A stretch of 64,000 nucleotides of DNA from Shimia sp. Alg240-R146 (lineage in GTDB: Bacteria; Pseudomonadota; Alphaproteobacteria; Rhodobacterales; Rhodobacteraceae): positions 310,001 through 374,000 of the forward strand of contig NZ_CAMZOK010000003.1 in NCBI RefSeq assembly GCF_947331465.1, written 5' to 3'. Shown here piece by piece: positions 58,686 to 64,000 of the stretch. The notes below the pieces were generated by a model. That model made no database searches. It had not been told where the DNA came from and worked only from the letters and a program-made list of their open reading frames with translations. The position numbers and the translations under genes are program-made. Within the stretch, counting starts at the first letter, position 1. Each line of letters opens with the position of its first letter.

Positions 58686-59960
58686 ATGAAACGCAGCGCC
58701 ACGCCCACAGAAGACACCGAGACTTTTGCCGAACTAAGCGCGCTTCCGGAAATCAACGCGATCTCCCGCGTTGGTGCGATGCGCATCGGCAGCACCTTTG
58801 AGCGCGCCCGCGCCCGGCAAATCATCCGTGATGCACAACGCGCCCAAGCGCGGGGCAAACCTGAAAAAGCCGAAGCACTGCACACCAAGCTGCGCGCGTT
58901 GATGACGCAGACCAATGCCATCGAGGTTCAAATGCAACGCGAACAAGTGCCCGATCATCGCCCGGCCGAAGGTGCCACAATCGTTCAGGGGCGTCTTGCC
59001 GAACATGGTCTGGGCAAAGCAGGCCTGCGGCTTGACCTTGTCGACAAACACGGCACGTCTCAGGGCCATACGGTGACCAACGCCGCCGGCAGCTTTGTGC
59101 TTCAGGCCGAAAAAGCTGCGGCCGCTGACCTGCGCCTCGTCGTGTCCGACGGTACTGGCGGTATCCTGAAAGACGCCCCGCTGGCGAAAACACCAACCGG
59201 ATTTCTCGAACTTGATGTGGCCAAAGACACCGCGACCAAGACCCCCAAAGTCGAGCCTACTGCGCCAGCCGACACGCCCAAACCAGTGACCGTGCCTCAG
59301 CTCAAATCAATGACCCTAGCAGATGCGTTGATCAGCCTGACAGGCGCCAATCTTGACGTCAAAGTTATAGACATCGAGAGCGACAGCTATGCCAAAGGCA
59401 TCGTCGTCAAACACACTCCCGCAGCCGCAGAAACCGTCCCGCGCGACAGCGTGATTACCCTGTTTGTGTCAACCGGTCCCAAAAAGTCGGACCCCGTGAA
59501 ACCATCGGAAGACGAGACCGACACCACCCCGACCCTCACTGGCTCAAAATTCGCAGACGTGGCAGCACAGCTATCGCAGCATGATCTGTCCATCGGCACG
59601 ATCAAATACGCCCGCAAGCCTGTCAACGCAGGACAGATCCTGGACCAGGCCCCCGCAGCAAAAGCGCCGTTCGACAAGACCCGAACCATCGACATTACGG
59701 TGGGCACTGGCAAAGCCAAAGCCAACATCGACGTCTTCCTGACAAGCCTCGCCTTTGCCCCTGAAATCAGGAAAGCGAAGTTAACACAGGATCACCTGTC
59801 GGCGCTTCAATCCGCGGCCAAACTGAATACTGCAAAACGGCTGGCAGCCGTCTCCAAGATGGACCCGGCGAATTTGCAAACCATGGTTCCCGCGCTGTCA
59901 GATCCTCAGGTGCGGGCGCTCCACGCTGCAATTCAGCGGATTTCGAAAGCCATGCAATAG
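58686..59960 (+). CDS. PASTA-domain protein of the eCIS locus
   Basis: The 424-aa protein has a helical N-terminal part (about 25-90, ERARARQIIRDAQRAQARGK) and a small beta-sandwich (about 95-180, VQGRLAEHGLGKAGLRLDLV). Two PASTA domains follow (about 195-265: VPQLKSMTLADALISLTGAN, and about 275-345: SKFADVAAQLSQHDLSIGTI), then a helical end. There is no signal peptide. It lies 2 bp after the giant beta-helix gene and 9 bp before the effector gene, so it belongs to the operon. It may attach to the fibre, carry the cargo or recognise cell wall. Which role is unknown. Confidence 0.8.
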   Translation: MKRSATPTEDTETFAELSALPEINAISRVGAMRIGSTFERARARQIIRDAQRAQARGKPEKAEALHTKLRALMTQTNAIEVQMQREQVPDHRPAEGATIVQGRLAEHGLGKAGLRLDLVDKHGTSQGHTVTNAAGSFVLQAEKAAAADLRLVVSDGTGGILKDAPLAKTPTGFLELDVAKDTATKTPKVEPTAPADTPKPVTVPQLKSMTLADALISLTGANLDVKVIDIESDSYAKGIVVKHTPAAAETVPRDSVITLFVSTGPKKSDPVKPSEDETDTTPTLTGSKFADVAAQLSQHDLSIGTIKYARKPVNAGQILDQAPAAKAPFDKTRTIDITVGTGKAKANIDVFLTSLAFAPEIRKAKLTQDHLSALQSAAKLNTAKRLAAVSKMDPANLQTMVPALSDPQVRALHAAIQRISKAMQ

Positions 59961-59969
59961 GAGCAACCG

Positions 59970-62900
59970 GTGAACAAACGCGTCGCCCTCCTGCAACAAA
60001 AGCCAGAGGTTGCCCGCCCCGCCAAAACGGCGCCGGTCGTGCAGCCCAAACTGGCGATTGGTCCGTCTCGGGACCGCTACGAGCAGGAAGCCGACCGCCT
60101 CGCGGACCGTGCGCTTGCACACGGCAACACCTCCGCCCCGGCCGCCGCGCCGGGGATTTCACGCCTGACCGGCAACGCGGTGCAACGCATGAGCGCGGGC
60201 CCACCTACGCAGTCGGACATGAAATCCAAAGCCAAAAAGGTCGAAGACGAAGAGGACACCGCGGTCCAGAAATCATCCTCCGGTCCCGGCGTCGCGCCCC
60301 AGCGAGCCGAAGGCGCGATTGCGCAGATGCGCGCGGCAGGTGGTCAGAAACTTGCGCCCAATGTGCGCGGCGGCATGGAGCGTGGTCTGGGCACGCGGCT
60401 GGGGGATGTACGCGTTCACAACAACGCCCGATCCGCTCAAGCCGCCAAAGATGTCGGCGCACATGCCTTCACCGTCGGGCGTGACGTGTTTTTCGGCGCA
60501 GGCCAATATCAGCCAGCCACACCCGCGGGGCAGCACCTTCTGGCCCACGAACTGGTGCACACCGAACAACAACGTGGCCTGGGTGCATTGGCCCAAACCA
60601 CCGCGATACAGCGGGCACCCGCTCCCGCTGACACCTCTAAGGACAAAGAAGAAGAACGCGATTTCTCTCCCAAACCTTTTTCAACCAGAAACAACAGCGG
60701 CACGTTCACGCCAAAGCCGGACGGCGGCGGCACCATCGAATTCAAACACCTCCGCGTGCCGAAAATTCGTGGAAAATACAAAGGCGCCTCCGACTTCGCT
60801 CATCCCGGTGTGTCGGCCAAAGGCAGCCCGATGGGGCCGGACGGTTTTGAGTTCAAAGGCGCGACCGCACGCGACACCTATGCCAGCAGCGAATGGGCCA
60901 AAAACCTATTCCTGAATGCAGCCGAAGGCGAAATTGAAAACTCTTTGATTGGTCTGATCCCGGAAAAGGTCAAAAACTGGGACGACAAACACGCTTTGAA
61001 CGGGCCAGGCGGTGAGCGCATCTTCTATCTGAAGATGGACAAGGAGCGCGCCTCTAACGCGCGCAAAATCCTCTTTGGCACGGTCGAGCAGCTGGCCGAC
61101 AGCAAAAGCCTGAAGATCCCGCATTGGGACGAACACGGCAAAAAACCCAGCTTTGGCTTTGACGTCGACCACTCGATGGAACTGCAACTCGGTGGCAAAG
61201 ACGCGTTTGAGAACTTCTGGCTGCTAAACGCATCAGCCAACCGCAGCTCCGGCGCCAAGATCGCTAACGCGCTCGAAGGTGACATCGGCGATGGCATCGC
61301 AGCGATTGACAAAAAGGGGTTGTTCGGGGACGGCGGCGCCACAAAGAAACCGACGTACGAGGGCCTTGCGAAAGGCAATCAAACCGGTACGTGGCAGGTG
61401 AAATTCAAAGGGTACAAGGACCTCAGTATCAAAAGCCAGAAAGGTGCCTACTGGCTTGCCAGTGACATCAAGGAAGGCAAGCACCTTGAACACCTCGAGG
61501 TCATGGAACACCCGCAGCTGATACAGGAAGGCATCAAAACAACCGACGAAAACGGCAATCCGGTGACGCCCGATTACGTCAATCTCTTCTTTGGTGCGGG
61601 CGGGGGCTTTCGCAGGCGTTTCAAGGTCAAAAAGGACGGCTCTGTCGCGCCCGACGGCCGCGCCGAAGGCTTTTTGGGCGGCTTTGATTTTGTTTCGGCT
61701 ACGGTCAATCCGGCAGACATCAAAACCCCCTACATCACAAACATCAGCGGCAAGGCCTTTCGACGCAAACGTGGCAAGGCGTTGGTGGATGATCAGGGCA
61801 ACCGCTACGAAACCATGCTTGGCGGGGAGGACGGCATTCAGGTCTCGGCGATGGAGGGCGGCGGCTACTCGGGTCTGATGGACACTGGCAATCTGACACG
61901 CGCGATCAGGGCCCTAAAGCCGCATGTCAACAACACCAGCCCCATCACTTTTGAAGAAGGCGGCATCAACGAAAACGGCTTGCTTTATGCGACAGGCTCC
62001 GTGCTCGCCACTAAGGAATTACTCAAGGGGTTCAATTTCCCCATCCACCTTCTGGGCACCGACATTTTCATCGATTTCCCTGTGCCGTTTGACAAACTTA
62101 GCCTCGGCCCAGTCACGGTCACACAGGCCAGCATCCGTATTGGCGTTGGCGAAAACGGCGCCTTCCTCATGGGCATGGCCGCGCTTGAAGTCGATCAACT
62201 CGGCAGCGGCACGGTTGAGGCGCGCGTAGAGGATGGCAACACCATTCTCGCCGGCACGTTCAATTTCGATATTGATTTCCTCGACAAGACCGAGGCCGGT
62301 GTTGAATACAACCTTGCCGACGACACCCTGAAACTGACCCTCGACACGGCCATTGGTGATGGCAAACTTCCGGGCGTCAGCGGCGGACGCTTTCTGGCGA
62401 CATTCTCGCGTGAGGCGGTGACCGGCAACGGCGAAGTCACGCTCAAAGGACCGCTTTCAGGCACCGTGGTGTCGATGACTTACACCAAAGAGGAAGGCCT
62501 GAAGCTGGGCGCCGACAACATCCCCTTGCCGGTTGCCAACATCCCCGGTGTGAAATCCGCAAAAGCGTCTCTTTATGCCTCACGCGATCCTGAAAGCGGT
62601 GAATGGCGGTTTGGCGGCGGGGGCTTGGCGGATCTCGACATCGCCGGTGCCACTGGTCAGGTCAAAGTTGCGGTGGACGGCGAAAAGGTCGTGGTGCACG
62701 GCAACATCAAAGTGGCCAAAGGGCCCGCAACCGGTGAGATGTCTTTCACGGCGACAAACGCGCCGATGGATGACGAGGGCAACATCATTGATGGCCCTCC
62801 GGTCGACGACTACAGGGTCTATGGCAAAGGCTCCGCCACCATCACCTTTGGTGAAATTATCAAAGGCACGGCCGGAATAGAACTGACGCCCGAGGCCGGC

Positions 62901-63623
62901 ATCATCCTGCGCGGCGAAATCGCGTTGGCCAAAGACTACCCGCTGTTTCCCAAGAAGGACTTCTCACCCAACAAACCCCTCCTCAGCCTCAACAGCCCGG
63001 AGTTCCCGATTTTTTCCGTTGGCGTCGGCCCTGTTTCCGTCGGCATAAAGGGACGTGTTGGTGGGTCTTTCAGCTACACCGCTTATGTTGGCCCCGGCAA
63101 ACTTACCAATTCCAAGATCACTGCCGAAATGGATCTCGACAAACCCGATGAGGCGGTGGTGACCGGCACAACCACCTTTGAAATGTCGGCCTATGCCGCA
63201 TTGATCCTTGGCGTCAACGTCAGCCTGATAGCGCGCGCTACAGCCCTTTATGCGCGCGGCACCATCGGGATCGACGCCGAAGCAGGCCTGCGGGCGGATG
63301 CCTCCATGCAGGTCGACGTAGGATGGAGCAAGGCGCAGGGACTTGAGGTCGACGCACTCGGCAAGGCATCCGTTCAGCCGGTGCTGGTCTTCACCGCCTG
63401 GGCGGAACTCGCCGCAGGCGTGGATTACCTCGGCGAAAAGAAATGGAATTTGGGCGAACGTGAACTCGGACGGTTTGGGCCTGACCTTAAAATGGGCCTG
63501 CAAGTCCCCGCCAAATGGAGCGAGAAAGAAGGCCTCGACTTTTCGCTGGATAATATCGTGATCGACAAACCTAACCTCAAAGGCGAAGCGTTGGCGGACG
63601 AGGCCGGCGACCGGATGTTCTAA
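59970..63623 (+). CDS. DUF4157 protein with HNH-like nuclease motif: probable eCIS effector
   Basis: The 1217-aa protein starts at GTG 59970 (site TAGGAGCAACC). The first 130 residues are disordered, with VQPKLAIGPSRDRYEQEADR near 25-40. The DUF4157 (eCIS core) domain lies at about 130-200, with the zinc-protease-like HELVH at 193-197 (AHELVHTEQQRGLG). Next comes an HNH-like motif: D400-H401 in FDVDHSMELQLGGKDAF, then N415, N420 and N424 in ENFWLLNASANRSSG. After about 470 follows a beta-rich region of more than 700 residues with repeated strand patterns. DUF4157 is a hallmark of eCIS-associated proteins, so this is probably a nuclease cargo. Whether HELVH is active, and the role of the C-terminal half, are unknown. 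It is the last gene of the operon. Confidence 0.82.
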   Translation: MNKRVALLQQKPEVARPAKTAPVVQPKLAIGPSRDRYEQEADRLADRALAHGNTSAPAAAPGISRLTGNAVQRMSAGPPTQSDMKSKAKKVEDEEDTAVQKSSSGPGVAPQRAEGAIAQMRAAGGQKLAPNVRGGMERGLGTRLGDVRVHNNARSAQAAKDVGAHAFTVGRDVFFGAGQYQPATPAGQHLLAHELVHTEQQRGLGALAQTTAIQRAPAPADTSKDKEEERDFSPKPFSTRNNSGTFTPKPDGGGTIEFKHLRVPKIRGKYKGASDFAHPGVSAKGSPMGPDGFEFKGATARDTYASSEWAKNLFLNAAEGEIENSLIGLIPEKVKNWDDKHALNGPGGERIFYLKMDKERASNARKILFGTVEQLADSKSLKIPHWDEHGKKPSFGFDVDHSMELQLGGKDAFENFWLLNASANRSSGAKIANALEGDIGDGIAAIDKKGLFGDGGATKKPTYEGLAKGNQTGTWQVKFKGYKDLSIKSQKGAYWLASDIKEGKHLEHLEVMEHPQLIQEGIKTTDENGNPVTPDYVNLFFGAGGGFRRRFKVKKDGSVAPDGRAEGFLGGFDFVSATVNPADIKTPYITNISGKAFRRKRGKALVDDQGNRYETMLGGEDGIQVSAMEGGGYSGLMDTGNLTRAIRALKPHVNNTSPITFEEGGINENGLLYATGSVLATKELLKGFNFPIHLLGTDIFIDFPVPFDKLSLGPVTVTQASIRIGVGENGAFLMGMAALEVDQLGSGTVEARVEDGNTILAGTFNFDIDFLDKTEAGVEYNLADDTLKLTLDTAIGDGKLPGVSGGRFLATFSREAVTGNGEVTLKGPLSGTVVSMTYTKEEGLKLGADNIPLPVANIPGVKSAKASLYASRDPESGEWRFGGGGLADLDIAGATGQVKVAVDGEKVVVHGNIKVAKGPATGEMSFTATNAPMDDEGNIIDGPPVDDYRVYGKGSATITFGEIIKGTAGIELTPEAGIILRGEIALAKDYPLFPKKDFSPNKPLLSLNSPEFPIFSVGVGPVSVGIKGRVGGSFSYTAYVGPGKLTNSKITAEMDLDKPDEAVVTGTTTFEMSAYAALILGVNVSLIARATALYARGTIGIDAEAGLRADASMQVDVGWSKAQGLEVDALGKASVQPVLVFTAWAELAAGVDYLGEKKWNLGERELGRFGPDLKMGLQVPAKWSEKEGLDFSLDNIVIDKPNLKGEALADEAGDRMF

Positions 63624-63704
63624 GGTCCGTCAAACAGCCGCCCAAAACGCCGACGATATAACACAAAGCGATGTTCCCGAAAGAACGGCCCGGAAACCTC
63701 TTTT

Positions 63705-64000
63705 TCAGTCGAATGTCGCCTGAATGTTGGCCGCAGTTTCGCGCAATGCCCGCTCGATTATCGCTTTTTGTTCATCGTAGCGCGACGAAGGTACGGGCAC
63801 CGAAATGGCATGCAAATCTCCGGCCCAGTCTTCAAAGGCAAAGCCGATTGCAGACACGCCACCGGAATGCTCGTCCAAATCATAGGCAAGGCCATCGCTT
63901 TCGACCTTCTCCAGATCGCGTAAGAAAACCTCAATGTCGCAAACCATGCCGTTTCGGCTCCATTCATTTTGAATGAGCGGAATTGCCTCCTCTCGCGGAA
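63705..64000 (-). CDS. IclR-family regulator, C-terminal part (truncated by window edge)
   Basis: The visible 97 codons encode the end of the IclR effector-binding domain: YDLDEHSGGVSAIGFAFEDW followed by GDLHAISVPVPSSRYDEQKA and a terminal helix ERALRETAANIQATFD. The N-terminal HTH lies beyond the right edge. It is convergent with the eCIS effector gene, 81 bp apart, so it belongs to the next chromosomal locus and not to the injection system. Confidence 0.82.
   Translation of the reverse strand, partial: PREEAIPLIQNEWSRNGMVCDIEVFLRDLEKVESDGLAYDLDEHSGGVSAIGFAFEDWAGDLHAISVPVPSSRYDEQKAIIERALRETAANIQATFD

Noticed and set aside
35690-63623. Contractile prophage
   Set aside because: No terminase, portal, capsid, integrase or lysis genes; the AAA+ ATPase, DUF4255 and DUF4157 genes are eCIS features.

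Overview
The window looks like a chromosome segment of a marine alphaproteobacterium of the Roseobacter group (Rhodobacterales). The evidence is a pobA/pcaQ-pcaDCHGB protocatechuate operon, a BCCT transporter operon with a DUF3726 protein, an orphan trimethylamine-methyltransferase homologue, an RTX protein and moderately high GC coding sequence. The first 9 kb look less GC-rich than the rest and are a separate, acquired unit.

Region 1 (1-9132) is the right part of a genomic island. It carries an Ssp-type DNA phosphorothioation locus: a truncated P-loop ATPase, a DUF4007 SspB-like nickase, a divergent SspA-like cysteine desulfurase, a phosphorothioation-associated methyltransferase-like protein and an exonuclease I-like DEDDh nuclease. 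A small conserved protein and a winged-helix replication-initiator-like gene follow. The latter contains four 13-bp iteron-like repeats, so a replication origin probably lies inside the gene. The island ends in a 48-bp copy of the 3' half of a tRNA-Cys gene with no 5' half, as expected for the distal att site of an element inserted into tRNA-Cys.

Region 2 (9261-17129) is the protocatechuate branch of the beta-ketoadipate pathway on the minus strand: pobA, pcaD, pcaC, pcaH, pcaG, a beta-keto acid cleavage enzyme (DUF849) and pcaB. The LysR regulator pcaQ is divergent, and a PfkB sugar kinase follows it. The cleavage enzyme could replace PcaIJ and PcaF, which are not present here.

Region 3 (17139-26417) holds single minus-strand genes: a membrane hybrid histidine kinase, an MttB homologue, an RTX protein with a strong terminator, a LuxR-type HTH fused to an alpha/beta-hydrolase that lacks its catalytic His, and a LysR regulator. 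Region 4 (26534-34186) is a tightly coupled operon divergent from that LysR gene: aldehyde dehydrogenase, dipeptidase, a 561-aa unknown, DUF3726, an Ldh-family oxidoreductase and a BCCT transporter. It looks like uptake and oxidation of a zwitterionic or quaternary amine.

Region 5 (34503-63623) is the most notable part: a complete-looking extracellular contractile injection system (eCIS). A SARP/BTAD regulator comes first. Next are four 11-bp direct repeats that resemble a SARP operator. About 28 kb of co-directional, mostly overlapping structural genes follow: sheath, tube, hub chaperone, proline-rich protein, DUF4255 terminator, AAA+ ATPase, tube/baseplate connectors, hub, spike, tip, gp25, two J-like wedges, a gpI-beta-helix fusion, a giant beta-helix/PASTA protein and a PASTA protein. 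The last gene encodes a DUF4157 protein with an HNH-like nuclease motif, which is the likely cargo. No capsid, terminase, integrase or lysis genes and no obvious tape measure are seen. The window ends in the C-terminal part of a convergent IclR-family regulator.
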